Source: Autumnicola patrickiae
GTDB taxonomy: Bacteria; Bacteroidota; Bacteroidia; Flavobacteriales; Flavobacteriaceae
Direction of reading: 5' to 3'
Length of the DNA stretch: 64,000 nucleotides
Assembly: GCF_031846525.1 (NCBI RefSeq)
Contig: NZ_JAVRHM010000021.1
Location: 1-64,000, forward strand
Below the pieces are notes generated by a model. The model was not told where the DNA came from. It did not search any database and was given only the letters and a program-made list of their open reading frames with translations. A program made the translations under genes and the position numbers. Each line of letters begins with the position of its first letter. Positions within the stretch are counted from its first letter, which is position 1. Positions 17,044 to 26,394 of this stretch are shown here, in pieces.

Positions 17044-18267
17044 TTAGAACTTACGATCAATCTCAATAATCCCCTCATTCTCCACATCATACCGGTAGTT
17101 CACAATTTCTCCTGAAATAAATAGTTCTACTACCCTCTCTATAATGGGAAAAGGAACTACAAACCATTCCCTGGGGGAAACGCGCTGATTACCCTGGCTT
17201 AAAATGTCGATTTGCAACTGGACATCTTTAAAGAAGCGGTGAATCAGGTTTTCGAATTTCTGAGTATTTAAATTCAAGCATTTAAAAGTAGCTACTATTT
17301 CCACATCGGCATTGAGATAGGTAGATTGATTCGCAGCGTTTACAACCCTTCTTTTTACATCAACTGTAGAAAAACCGATTTTGTGAAGGTTTTTTATAGA
17401 AGCAATCTCTGGATTTTTAGATTTTGAACGTAAAACATAAATCCATCCGCTTTCAACATCTTCCGGTTCTACTTGGGTGGCATTAGCTGCCAGTTCATTT
17501 TCTGCGGCTTCATCAGTATCTGAAACTATACGGCCATTCTTGCTTAATATTTTTCCCAGGGAACGATAAAGCATATTGCTATAGGTTCCATTATCAAATA
17601 CAGTACGTGTTCGACCCTCTTTACGTAATCTTTTCCCAGATTTGTCACCCATTTCTACTAAAGAAATATCTGCCATTTCCAGGTAACAAAGCATTCCATC
17701 AACAATATAGAAATGCTTTTCTTTTAAGTTTTTATCGGCCTTTCTAAATTCTTTAAGGGTTCTCCGGCCTGATTTAATTTCTTTATGTACTTTTTGAAAC
17801 AGCTTTTTATATGGCTCAAATTCTTGATCTGTCAAAGGTTTTCTCTGGGCCACAAAATCGGTTTCAGCCCTTTCTGAATTCTTTGGGGTATGGTTAAATT
17901 CAAAAATTGATTCTGCTTCAGCATCAGGATTCAGAATATCCAGTTCATCGTCATTAAAAATATCAGTGACTGACTTTGGAGTTCGCTTTTGAAATAAAAG
18001 ATTATGCCTGTCGTAAGGCTTTAGAATTTCTTTTTTGTGATCAGATGATCGAAAGCCCTGCAGTCTTAATTGTAAACGCATTTCAGACATTCCGCTCCCC
18101 TGCTCCGGTTCCTTTCCATTGGAATCAATGAAGCTATTAATCTCCTCAAAAGAGTCAACCAATCGTTGATCTTCAGATTTAACTGAAGTCTTACTGGATT
18201 TAGATTCCAAAATACCTAAATCATCGTCCTCAAATATATCTTCTATACTTAATTTCTTCTTAGACAT
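17044..18267 (-). CDS. GIY-YIG nuclease of the methyltransferase operon
   Basis: A 407-residue protein. The C-terminal third is a GIY-YIG/T5orf172-type domain: GWIYVLRSKS (Y277), HKIGFS (295-300), VKRRV with the catalytic-type arginine near 306-307, and FENLIHRFF with the expected glutamate. The N-terminal part is low-complexity and acidic and contains two copies of a DIF(E/N)DD-L-IL motif (residues 10-20 and 102-112), possible docking peptides. It overlaps the helicase gene by 8 bp and closes the operon. It is the most likely DNA-cleaving subunit, as the methyltransferase shows no clear nuclease motif. Confidence 0.82.
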   Translation of the reverse strand: MSKKKLSIEDIFEDDDLGILESKSSKTSVKSEDQRLVDSFEEINSFIDSNGKEPEQGSGMSEMRLQLRLQGFRSSDHKKEILKPYDRHNLLFQKRTPKSVTDIFNDDELDILNPDAEAESIFEFNHTPKNSERAETDFVAQRKPLTDQEFEPYKKLFQKVHKEIKSGRRTLKEFRKADKNLKEKHFYIVDGMLCYLEMADISLVEMGDKSGKRLRKEGRTRTVFDNGTYSNMLYRSLGKILSKNGRIVSDTDEAAENELAANATQVEPEDVESGWIYVLRSKSKNPEIASIKNLHKIGFSTVDVKRRVVNAANQSTYLNADVEIVATFKCLNLNTQKFENLIHRFFKDVQLQIDILSQGNQRVSPREWFVVPFPIIERVVELFISGEIVNYRYDVENEGIIEIDRKF

Positions 18268-20221
18268 TCTGTTTCTGTTTGCGTTTTAATTCCTTCAGGA
18301 AAATAACGGCTTCAGCCATTCTTTTTTCTTTGGGATCTAAAGATTTAATATCAGGTTGGTTACCAGTTTTCTGAACCCAATCTTTTATTTTAGGCCACAG
18401 GATAATGGCCTCCTCTTCTGTCATTGTAATCCTAGAAGCATCTATGGTTTCCTGAATTGCCCTAAATACAGAAGCGGTAACAGATTTTGAAAGTATTTCA
18501 AAGGCTTTTTGAAATGGATTAATGCTATCTATTAGATCAATATGGATATCTTCAATATTCACAAAACTATCAGCCATCTTAATAAAGCGCTTATCACCTT
18601 GTTCCTCTATGGTTCCATTTTTAACTACAGAATCCACCACAATATGCTGCCGAACTTCTTCAACTTCTTCTTCGGTTAAATCCGGATAGGTTTCCCTAAT
18701 AATTTTAGGAATTAGAACCTGATTGATTACCTCCGGCTCAACATTCCCAGGCAATGCCTTAATCATATCATCATCCTGTAAAACTTTCGCTTTAAGGTCA
18801 TTTAAATCAGATTCTATAATGTTACTCACCTTTTGGGTAGAGGGCTCTTTAAAACCTCTTATATAAATATGGTTATCATCATCTTCCTTTGCTTCATTGA
18901 TTTCATCATCATCGGAATCATAGTCTTTAGTGTCATCCTTTGTTTTGAACTTGAAGTTAGGTGCAAGCACCTGTTCCATTAGCAGGGAAGCCGTGATCGC
19001 TTTCAGCATATTATTAACTGATAACTTTACTTCATCATCAGCTGCATCGGGTTGAGCAATCAAATTGGTAAACTGTGCGTGATTTTTATTTTTACTGTCC
19101 CGTGTGGCCCGGCCAATAATCTGAATAATTTCAGTTAAAGATCCTCTATAACCTACCGTTAAAGCGTGCTCGCAGTAAGGCCAGTCAAAACCTTCTTTTG
19201 CCATTCCCAGGGCGATGATAATATCTATATCATCTGCATCATTAATTCCCCGTAGATAATTTTGAATTTTATCCCGGTCTTTCTGATTGTCATTTACAAG
19301 ATCGGCTATTTTTAAAGTTTTGCCCGTATCTCTACTTTTTACATACAAAACACCGGTCACTGGATCTTGATAATCCAATTCCCCTAAGCTATCAATTATA
19401 CGGTTTACTTCTTCGTATTTCTCTTTTTCCGATTCACCAGAATTCACACTGGGAATATGAATAATGGTTTTCTTATCCTCATCCAGTATTTCGTGAATCG
19501 CACCAGTATATTTTCCTCTGTAAAAATGATAACCAATACCTAAAGATTTTAAGTATTCATAGCCATTCAATTGCTCGTAATAATCATATTTTACCTTTAT
19601 AAACTTTGCTTCATCTTCAGGAAGTAAAACCGGCACACTATCTCCTCTGAAATAAGAACCCGTCATAGCGACTATTTGTGCATTAGATTTCACCATTATA
19701 GTACGCAATACTTCACCAAGCCGATTAGTAGCATCTGCCGAGACGTGATGAAATTCATCAATAGCCAACAAAGTATCGTTTAGATCTTTTTCTTCAATAG
19801 CATCGAAAGCAAAACGCAAGGTGGCGTGTGTGCAGATAAGTATTTCTTCATCACTTTTTAAAAAATTGATAAAAGCGTTCACTTTACTTTTTTCACCACC
19901 AGGCGTGCATAAATTATATATAGGATTAGGCTTCCAATCTTCAAAAAAACCATAAGATTTTAAGTCTGTAGTAGAAAAAGAATTTCCAATAGATCGTTCG
20001 GGTACTGCTACTATTACTTTTTTGATATCCTGGTTTCTCAGTTTATCCAGGCCAATAAACATTAGAGCCCTTGATTTTCCTGAGGCCGGTGGAGCTTTAA
20101 TTAATAAATACTGCGCTGTTCGGGCGTCATAAGCACGTGCCTGCATTTCGCGCATTCCGTATTCATTGGTTTTTTTACTTTTCCCGGTTTGATTGTAGGT
20201 AACGTGAACTAAATCTGGCAT
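18260..20221 (-). CDS. DEAD/DEAH-box helicase of the methyltransferase operon
   Basis: A 653-residue superfamily 2 helicase. Walker A is APPASGKS (43-50), motif II DEFH (155-158), motif III in MTGSYF (186-191), and motif VI QIIGRATRD (367-375); AKEGFDWPYC is the usual motif V region. The C-terminal 250 residues are helical and acidic (DSDDDEINEAKEDDD) and not recognised. Together with the methyltransferase and GIY-YIG nuclease it resembles the translocase part of a restriction complex. It starts 51 bp after the HigA-like gene, with an 8-bp overlap to the nuclease gene. Confidence 0.9.
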   Translation of the reverse strand: MPDLVHVTYNQTGKSKKTNEYGMREMQARAYDARTAQYLLIKAPPASGKSRALMFIGLDKLRNQDIKKVIVAVPERSIGNSFSTTDLKSYGFFEDWKPNPIYNLCTPGGEKSKVNAFINFLKSDEEILICTHATLRFAFDAIEEKDLNDTLLAIDEFHHVSADATNRLGEVLRTIMVKSNAQIVAMTGSYFRGDSVPVLLPEDEAKFIKVKYDYYEQLNGYEYLKSLGIGYHFYRGKYTGAIHEILDEDKKTIIHIPSVNSGESEKEKYEEVNRIIDSLGELDYQDPVTGVLYVKSRDTGKTLKIADLVNDNQKDRDKIQNYLRGINDADDIDIIIALGMAKEGFDWPYCEHALTVGYRGSLTEIIQIIGRATRDSKNKNHAQFTNLIAQPDAADDEVKLSVNNMLKAITASLLMEQVLAPNFKFKTKDDTKDYDSDDDEINEAKEDDDNHIYIRGFKEPSTQKVSNIIESDLNDLKAKVLQDDDMIKALPGNVEPEVINQVLIPKIIRETYPDLTEEEVEEVRQHIVVDSVVKNGTIEEQGDKRFIKMADSFVNIEDIHIDLIDSINPFQKAFEILSKSVTASVFRAIQETIDASRITMTEEEAIILWPKIKDWVQKTGNQPDIKSLDPKEKRMAEAVIFLKELKRKQKQNV

Positions 20222-20272
20222 AGAATTGTTTGAAGATAGTGGATGAATTTAACAGGTTCAGGGCAAAACAAT

Positions 20273-20833
20273 TTATGCTAGGGCAAAATCATCTTCGCTT
20301 AAGCTTAGCTTAGGATTATCTAATTTTTTAATAGAAGTTTTAATTTTAATTCTTTCCTTTTGAGGTAAAAATGTAGGCACCAAATCAGTTAATTCTATTT
20401 TCAACAATTGACTAATAACCACCAAATCTTTCAAAGAGAAAGGACTTACTCCATTCATTAATTCCGACATATAAGATTTACTAGTATGCCCTAAGATTAT
20501 TCCGAAATCCTGTTGGGAAAGATCTAATTCCTTCAGCTTATTTTTGATTAACTTTTTCCTGTTATGGATAAAAACCCGTTCCTTTTCTGCAGTTTGTTCA
20601 GCCCAATCACTTTCTTTAAGCTTATCTTCTGATATTGCAGCATCAGGCGCCCAGGTTTTATTCTCGTAGACTTCGATAAGATCGCGAAGCTTTTTACGAA
20701 CAGTTTTTAGTTTAGGGTTTTCTTTTGCCATTACCCTTAACTTTCTATCCGCAATCAAAGCTCTTTCAAAATCTAACTCGTTTTGGATCTTTCCTTTTTC
20801 AAGGAAGCTATCTACATCAAATTGTGTTTTCAT
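20273..20833 (-). CDS. higA: HigA-like antitoxin with XRE helix-turn-helix
   Basis: A 186-residue protein, longer than plain HigA. The helix-turn-helix is near residues 108-150 (LKELDLSQQDFGIILGHTSKSYMSELMNG). The N-terminal half is charged and helical and may neutralise the toxin. It starts 6 bp after the HigB-like gene, giving toxin-first order as in other higBA pairs. It probably represses the operon through its own HTH. Its position inside a methyltransferase/helicase/nuclease operon suggests that it guards or regulates that system. Confidence 0.82.
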   Translation of the reverse strand: MKTQFDVDSFLEKGKIQNELDFERALIADRKLRVMAKENPKLKTVRKKLRDLIEVYENKTWAPDAAISEDKLKESDWAEQTAEKERVFIHNRKKLIKNKLKELDLSQQDFGIILGHTSKSYMSELMNGVSPFSLKDLVVISQLLKIELTDLVPTFLPQKERIKIKTSIKKLDNPKLSLSEDDFALA

Positions 20834-20839
20834 AACTAT

Positions 20840-21178
20840 CTAGATTAAGTCCTTACTTTTTAACCAATTTGCAATGGCACTTTTATTATTTTTAAAAACC
20901 CGCTCATATTCCTGGTGATCTCCAACCCATATAACCGTAGCTTCATTATCTTCAAATTCAATCAGAATCATTGTTCTATGAATTTCTATATTGAAGAAAT
21001 AAAACCCTTCAGAATGAACACAATCTGCGTCTTTGCGATTTTTCTTTAACTCTCCCTGGTTTTTCCAGTTATGAGTTTCAAAATCTTTAATCAGCACATC
21101 AATTTCTGAAGCTAAAGAAGCATTGCCTCTTTTCTTCCTTTTGAGTTTTTGGAGCGCCTTCTTATTAAGTAACCTCAT
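20840..21178 (-). CDS. higB: HigB-family toxin (mRNA interferase-like)
   Basis: A 112-residue basic protein with the HigB signatures ADCVHSEGFYFFNIEIHRTMILIEF and WVGDHQEYERVF, the second holding the usual H-x-E-Y element. HigB toxins cleave mRNA at the ribosome. It is encoded 60 bp downstream of the methyltransferase gene and just ahead of its antitoxin, all on one strand. Confidence 0.85.
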   Translation of the reverse strand: MRLLNKKALQKLKRKKRGNASLASEIDVLIKDFETHNWKNQGELKKNRKDADCVHSEGFYFFNIEIHRTMILIEFEDNEATVIWVGDHQEYERVFKNNKSAIANWLKSKDLI

Positions 21179-21238
21179 TACAATCTAATTACAAAGATAA
21201 TTAAAAGTTCTTATTATTTCCGAACCTTTTTATAGCGT

Positions 21239-23938
21239 TTATTCTGATACAATTTTTCTCTTCCCCTTCTTTTGCTCCAGAAGGGTATTCTTATTGATCA
21301 TCTTTTCATATTCTTTAAACAAATATTCAAGGCGTTCGGTATCATTTTGAAACGGCTTTAGACGGTAACAACGCTCTATAGCTTCATCTAGTTCTTTATG
21401 AGCCTGAAGTAAACCCGCGGGCATTTTGTCTGGATCATACAACTGTGCCATTGTTTTTTCAGGATGCTTTTCACGTTCTTCCAATACCGAAAATACGTGT
21501 AGATTTATACGTTCTTTGTCTTTTGCCAAGATTTCTGGAAACGGGAAAGTGTTATAGCAAATACTACCCGAATACCGAATTCTAGTTTCTAACTGACCCC
21601 CTACAGCTTTAATCCAAGCCATATGCATTTTTGAGGATATGACCCCGAAGATCCATGGTTCTGCATCATAAACGACTAGGGCAGAATCTCCTATTACTGT
21701 ATCGCCATCAAAAAAACCTAATGGCAGATAATTTCTTCTTTCAGATGAATGTCTTGGTACCAAAATTGAATCTGTATTCCTATGTCTGATCTCCGTGAAT
21801 TTATAAGGCGTGGAAGCTAGAATTTGAGTAGCTTTTTTTGAGCTTTTACTTCTTAAGGTAAAAACATTTTCAAAGTGCTGTTTTAGTATCGAGATTCGAT
21901 TAAAATCTTCATAATTATCCTTATTTATCCATATACAAAACCGCTCTTTCCCTGTTAAAAAGTCATTCGCACCGATAAATTTCTTAATTATTTCCTTAGT
22001 TTCAGGGTGATTATAAAGCAAATCTTCTTTCTCTTCCGTTGTCAACAATAAATTACCTCCATCTGTAGGTTGACTACCTTTGGTCATTAAAGGTAATTTC
22101 GAAATAGGTCTTGATCTTGTATATACTAACGTATTCTGTCCATTAGCCAAATACGGATTTATGTTCTTGCAACTAATTACCCTTTCTCCGGTAAAAAGTA
22201 GTTTATCTTTATTTTGAAATTCGTTTCTCAAACCTACTATGTTTACTGTAACTCCTGCATTTGATTTAGCATTGTTGGACCATTTGAAGGAAGTTACAGC
22301 AAAATCAATTTCTATCTTCTTGGATAGTATGATAGGCCATAGTAATGATACCTGTTCTCCTTGGCAAATGGAGTTTGTAGTTACAAAAGCACATCGAGCA
22401 TTCTTACCTTTAATATAATCTGCTCCTAAATAAAACCAACAAGATATATAATCTAATTTTTTAAAATTGCTAAATCCAGAAAAGACAAATTTCATATCTT
22501 TTTTCTGCTCTTCATCTTGTAATGAATATCCTAAATAAGGAGGGTTTCCCAGTAAGTATACTTCACCACTATCTGATTTAGAACAGACTTGATCCCAATC
22601 TATACGCGTAGCATTTCCTCGAATAATTTTCCCTGCTGCTTTAAGCGGTAGAATTGGAAGGGCTTTACCCATTTCTAACTCCTGTTCAAAATATTTATTC
22701 ATTTGGTGTTCAGCAAGCCAAAGCGAAAGCATTGCTATTTCGTGGGCAAAATCGTCTATTTCTATTCCGTAAAACTGGATGAGTTTTATTTCAGAATAAA
22801 TAAAACTTTGCTGTTTTTCTTCTTCCAAAATTTCCTTCCAAATTTCAATTTCCAGCTTCCGCAATTCTTTATATGCGATAATGAGAAAATTTCCACTCCC
22901 ACAGGCAGGATCAAATATTTTAAGCTTACTGATACGAGTTATTAATCTGCGAAGCTTTTTTGCATTACCCTTAGCTTTCTCCAAATCCTCATACAGCTCA
23001 TTTAAAAATAAAGGCTCAATCACCTTCATAATATTAGGCACCGAGGTATAATGCATTCCTAAATTCCCCCGTTCCCCAGGATGAACTACTGCCTGGATCA
23101 TTGACCCAAAAATATCAGGATTGATTTCTTTCCAATCCAGATCGCCACACTCTTCAATTATTCTGCGTGCTTCAGCATTAAATTTTGGCAGCACAATCTC
23201 ATCCTTAAATAACCCCCCATTTACATATGGGAATTCACTAAAGGGCTCTGGCTCAATACTGTTATCTTTGGTGTTAAGAATCTTAAATAACCTTTTTAAA
23301 AACAAATGAACATCGCTGCCGTCCTTTTGCGTTTGTTGCATTAGAGCGTTCGTAAACATTCCCTCAACCGGAAATATATCGGTATCTTCAGCAAAAAAGC
23401 AGAATAAAAGTCGGGAGAAAAACACATTCAAGTTATGGCCATAGTCTTCGGCTATCTCCGGATTTTCAGTAACCAGAATGTCATAAAGTTTAGCCATCCT
23501 ATATGAAGCCTTACGATCAGCTTCATTTTCATTTTTCGCCGCATATACTTCCTGACCAGCCCAGGGTAAAAAGAAACTGAAATTTTTAGGTAAGTCCTTT
23601 AGCGCTATATCCAGATTTTTCCCGGTTCTTGTGTCTTTGGCTACTAATTCTTTATAATTAGTCACCACCACAAAACGGGGATTATGCTTTAAATTCTCTT
23701 CTTTAGATAAATCATCAATAATAGCCAGCAGTTGGTCACTGTCGGTTTCTTTAAAAAGCAATTTCTTCTTATACAGGATTTCGCCCTCGTTCTTTGAAAG
23801 GTTGAAATCACCTTTTTGTAAGCGAGTTATAGAGGTTTTGGAGATCCCATACGCCCTTAATAAATCATATATAAAATTCTCACGATCAAAATTTTGGAAT
23901 AGCGCTTTTACTTTTTCCTCGATTTCAGTTGACTTCAT
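21239..23938 (-). CDS. MmeI-like (type IIL-related) DNA N6-adenine methyltransferase
   Basis: An 899-residue protein. Domains in order: an N-terminal helical segment (FIYDLLRAYGISKTSITRLQ), an MmeI-type helical spacer (LNVFFSRLLFCFFAEDTDIF, about 170-188), the methyltransferase core with motif I FDPACGSGNF (342-351) and catalytic NPPY (465-468), then a target-recognition region and a helical C-terminus. Full-length MmeI relatives carry an N-terminal PD-ExK nuclease; none was recognised here, so it is probably a modification subunit. It is the first gene of the operon with HigBA, helicase and GIY-YIG nuclease. Confidence 0.85.
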   Translation of the reverse strand: MKSTEIEEKVKALFQNFDRENFIYDLLRAYGISKTSITRLQKGDFNLSKNEGEILYKKKLLFKETDSDQLLAIIDDLSKEENLKHNPRFVVVTNYKELVAKDTRTGKNLDIALKDLPKNFSFFLPWAGQEVYAAKNENEADRKASYRMAKLYDILVTENPEIAEDYGHNLNVFFSRLLFCFFAEDTDIFPVEGMFTNALMQQTQKDGSDVHLFLKRLFKILNTKDNSIEPEPFSEFPYVNGGLFKDEIVLPKFNAEARRIIEECGDLDWKEINPDIFGSMIQAVVHPGERGNLGMHYTSVPNIMKVIEPLFLNELYEDLEKAKGNAKKLRRLITRISKLKIFDPACGSGNFLIIAYKELRKLEIEIWKEILEEEKQQSFIYSEIKLIQFYGIEIDDFAHEIAMLSLWLAEHQMNKYFEQELEMGKALPILPLKAAGKIIRGNATRIDWDQVCSKSDSGEVYLLGNPPYLGYSLQDEEQKKDMKFVFSGFSNFKKLDYISCWFYLGADYIKGKNARCAFVTTNSICQGEQVSLLWPIILSKKIEIDFAVTSFKWSNNAKSNAGVTVNIVGLRNEFQNKDKLLFTGERVISCKNINPYLANGQNTLVYTRSRPISKLPLMTKGSQPTDGGNLLLTTEEKEDLLYNHPETKEIIKKFIGANDFLTGKERFCIWINKDNYEDFNRISILKQHFENVFTLRSKSSKKATQILASTPYKFTEIRHRNTDSILVPRHSSERRNYLPLGFFDGDTVIGDSALVVYDAEPWIFGVISSKMHMAWIKAVGGQLETRIRYSGSICYNTFPFPEILAKDKERINLHVFSVLEEREKHPEKTMAQLYDPDKMPAGLLQAHKELDEAIERCYRLKPFQNDTERLEYLFKEYEKMINKNTLLEQKKGKRKIVSE

Positions 23939-24120
23939 AAACGGAATTGGATTTGGAGCTTAAAAATAGGTTTTTAAATTAAGATTAATAAAATGTTTGG
24001 AAACTGTAGCTTTTTCAACTTCCCTTTATAAAATACGTCCAACTTGAAAATTTTCTCAAAAAATAATTTACTAAGAATCATTAACTTACCAGTATATAAT
24101 AGGATCTAAAGTTGTACAAT

Positions 24121-24390
24121 ATGAATATCCAGGATATTTTAAAAGATATGGAAAATAAAGGCACTCCAATAGATTTTGGAAAATATGCCATCAACCTGCT
24201 TTCTTACCATATTTTCAATCACAACTACCTTAAAGCTATCCTCGAGGCCCAGGTAGAAATCTTGGTCAAATTAAATGATAATCCGGATATTGATGTCGAT
24301 GAACATCTCAAAATTATTGAAGATAAAATTGATGCCGAATCAGACAAAGATTTTATTGAGGCAATGCAGCAGATTATTAGGAAGGATTAA
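24121..24390 (+). CDS. Small hypothetical protein
   Basis: An 89-residue acidic helical protein (MNIQDILKDMENKGTPIDFGKYAIN...). ATG 24121 is preferred over an in-frame TTG nine bases upstream. It is divergent from the methyltransferase gene. No family was recognised; small size, charge and position beside a defence operon are the only clues. Confidence 0.6.
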   Translation: MNIQDILKDMENKGTPIDFGKYAINLLSYHIFNHNYLKAILEAQVEILVKLNDNPDIDVDEHLKIIEDKIDAESDKDFIEAMQQIIRKD

Positions 24391-24574
24391 TTTAATAGAA
24401 AAGCTTCTTCTGTATTCTAATTATATTATAATTTAACCGTTAAACCTATTATTTCTTTTAATTGACTCATGGTGCTAATCGTCATTTTAAAGGCTCTCTT
24501 AATTATTAATAACAACAGGGTATTCTAAATAATTAAAATCGGGAAACCAGCAATTATAAGTCGTATAGGTTTCA

Positions 24575-25165
24575 TCAGATACCCGGTTTAGCATTAGAAA
24601 TTCCTTTTGAAATATTATCAGAGCGTTTTTGACTTCTAATTTTCAGCCTTTCTGGACGTTTTTTAACTTCCCCAAATAAATTAACCATTTGGATCTGCGC
24701 AAAAAGAAAAGCTTCTCCAATGGACAAGCTTTGAGAATCAGAGAGAGATTTGATATAATCAATCTGATACTCTGGGATCACAGCTGTATAATTTTGTTTA
24801 GAGGCTTCAAAGTCAGGGTTTGAACCATAATTAAAAGAATATTCTTTAGCCTCAGGATCAGGATACTTTTCTTTAAGAATATTGACCCCAATGTTTATAG
24901 AATCAGATATTGAAAGATGCCAGGCGTGGGCAAAATCCTTAAAATAATCAATATTCGGAATAAACATCCTGAAAGTTTTATTAATGCGTTCCGTATCCGT
25001 ATCTAAAAAAGATAAAGGATCATCGTCTGCCGTTTCTTTAACCTTAGGTTCCGGTTGATCTGGTTTTGGTATATTAGGAATATCTTTAGTTTTACTGTTC
25101 TTAAGGTTCGCCTTAATAGTTTCCTGATTAGAAAAATCTTTTATAGCAAATTTTTTCTTAGCCAT
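24575..25165 (-). CDS. ParA-linked protein with two RHH-like units
   Basis: A 196-residue protein with a basic, disordered N-terminus and two similar helical units: NKTFRMFIPNIDYFKDFAHA...SISDSINIGVNIL (about 60-100) and YTAVIPEYQIDYIKSL...SIGEAFLFAQIQM (about 125-165). Both have a short strand followed by two helices, as in ribbon-helix-helix DNA-binding proteins. It lies downstream of parA on the same strand, beyond a hairpin, so it may be a centromere-binding partner of ParA or a transfer regulator. No named family could be assigned. Confidence 0.6.
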   Translation of the reverse strand: MAKKKFAIKDFSNQETIKANLKNSKTKDIPNIPKPDQPEPKVKETADDDPLSFLDTDTERINKTFRMFIPNIDYFKDFAHAWHLSISDSINIGVNILKEKYPDPEAKEYSFNYGSNPDFEASKQNYTAVIPEYQIDYIKSLSDSQSLSIGEAFLFAQIQMVNLFGEVKKRPERLKIRSQKRSDNISKGISNAKPGI

Positions 25166-25257
25166 CTTCGTAGAAATTTGTGAATATTAAATTATATATT
25201 TGAACCTTAATAAACGCTGATTGGTTTACCAGTCTTTGTTTTTTAATTACACCACAT

Positions 25258-25277
25258 AAGCAGCCTTCGGGCTGCTT
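25258..25277 (-). terminator. Hairpin terminator after parA
   Basis: A perfect stem AGCAGCC / GGCTGCT around a TTCG (CGAA on the transcript) tetraloop, immediately after the parA stop. The downstream T-run is weak on the minus strand, so readthrough to the next gene is possible. A stray copy of the common leader (GTCTTTGTTTTTTAATTAC, 25232-25250) follows it without an ATG. Confidence 0.7.
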
Positions 25278-25278
25278 A

Positions 25279-26034
25279 TCATTTTTTAACCTTATTTTCA
25301 AATTCTTCTATAAAGGCCTTAAAATCCAAAGCCGCATTAGACCCTGGATTATATTCCATCACAGATTGATTAGATATTGGGGATTCGGCCACGGCCACGT
25401 AATTACGAAGCACCACCTCAAAAACGACATCGCCAAACATGTGCTTTACCTTTTCAATAACTTCCTTGGTTAGGACCCGTTCGGTTCTAACATCATTAAA
25501 GACCACCCCTAAAATACTTAAATCAGGATTAAAAGCCGTTTGAATTTCCCTGATGATATTATTTACAGACCCTAAGCCTTCATAAGGCAAAAACTCTGGT
25601 TTTACCGGTATTAAAATACCATCTGAAGCTACAATGGCATTGGTAGTAATAATATTTAAGGAAGGGGGACAATCAATAAGTATAAAATCATAGAGAGTAT
25701 TAAATTTCTTAAGTTCCAATAGCTTTTTTAAAACCCCCTCTCGATGTATTTTTTTCGAATTCAATTTGTGTTCTGCTTCCTCTAGTTCCAAATTTGAACT
25801 CAGTAGATCCAAATTGTCCTTTACCTTCGAAGGGCTACCTTTTTTATCTTTATAAAAATCTAAAAGGGAATAAGTGCCCTGGGCTCCAAAACATTGTGAT
25901 AAATTTCCTTGGGGATCGGAATCAATGGCCAGAACTTTATAACCACTATCAGCTAATCCGTGAGCAAGATTAAAAGTAAGGGTGGTTTTGCCTACACCCC
26001 CTTTATGATTGATCAGACTTATTATTTTTCTCAT
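25279..26034 (-). CDS. parA: ParA-family partition ATPase
   Basis: A 251-residue deviant Walker ATPase: KGGVGKTTLTFNLA (residues 11-24), DSDPQGNLSQ (38-47) and DCPPSLNIITTNA (about 120-132). This short form without a DNA-binding N-terminal domain is type Ib-like. It drives segregation of plasmid copies on the nucleoid together with a ParB-type partner, either the 573-residue ParB at 10620 or the RHH-like protein downstream. It has its own copy of the shared promoter at 26054-26082. Confidence 0.93.
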   Translation of the reverse strand: MRKIISLINHKGGVGKTTLTFNLAHGLADSGYKVLAIDSDPQGNLSQCFGAQGTYSLLDFYKDKKGSPSKVKDNLDLLSSNLELEEAEHKLNSKKIHREGVLKKLLELKKFNTLYDFILIDCPPSLNIITTNAIVASDGILIPVKPEFLPYEGLGSVNNIIREIQTAFNPDLSILGVVFNDVRTERVLTKEVIEKVKHMFGDVVFEVVLRNYVAVAESPISNQSVMEYNPGSNAALDFKAFIEEFENKVKK

Positions 26035-26053
26035 TACTTGGCTTTATATCAAT

Positions 26054-26082
26054 AAATATAACACTTTATTATAAATGTTACA
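26054..26082 (-). promoter_or_regulatory. Shared plasmid promoter block before parA
   Basis: Contains the AATATAACACTTTATTATAAATGTTACA arrangement (given in two parts: AATATAACACTTTATTA and ATGTTACA) found at 9812-9852, 12790-12830 and 26631-26670, and in looser form at 26395-26430 and 29792-29830. On the minus strand TATATTTA is a fair -7 box and TGTAACAT lies upstream as a candidate regulator site. Confidence 0.6.
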
Positions 26083-26095
26083 AATAATAGAAATA

Positions 26096-26374
26096 TTATA
26101 AAAATAAAAAAAACTTTCCCTCATTTTCTATAAAGGATAAAAGCAAAATTACACATTTGAGACTGTAAAGTTCTATGTGAATTTTGAAATACGAATTGGA
26201 GGTTGAAAAATTAAGATCTAGAATAAATAAATTTTGTTTCGAAGTAATCAGCCCTCCACGAAATTGAATATTCTCCTCCGGAGCAATATTTTCAACGCCA
26301 AATTCTTCTAAGTATTCAAAAGATAATTGAGTTTTGATAAATGATAACATCCGGTGAAATTGCAAAGGTTCCAT
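26096..26374 (-). CDS. Small hypothetical protein
   Basis: A 92-residue protein, MEPLQFHRMLSFIKTQLSF..., with no recognised domain; hydrophobic beta-strand-like stretches (SYFKIHIELYSLKCVILLLSF). It has its own promoter block of the plasmid type at 26395-26430, which argues that it is expressed. It sits upstream of parA on the same strand, between parA and the radC remnant. Confidence 0.5.
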   Translation of the reverse strand: MEPLQFHRMLSFIKTQLSFEYLEEFGVENIAPEENIQFRGGLITSKQNLFILDLNFSTSNSYFKIHIELYSLKCVILLLSFIENEGKFFLFL

Positions 26375-26394
26375 AATATAAAAAGTTTTAAAAT

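Noticed and set aside
21239..23938. BREX PglX or DISARM DrmMI methyltransferase
   Set aside because: Size and NPPY fit broadly, but the other BREX or DISARM core genes (brxC/pglZ, drmA/drmB) are absent and the spacer domain looks MmeI-like.
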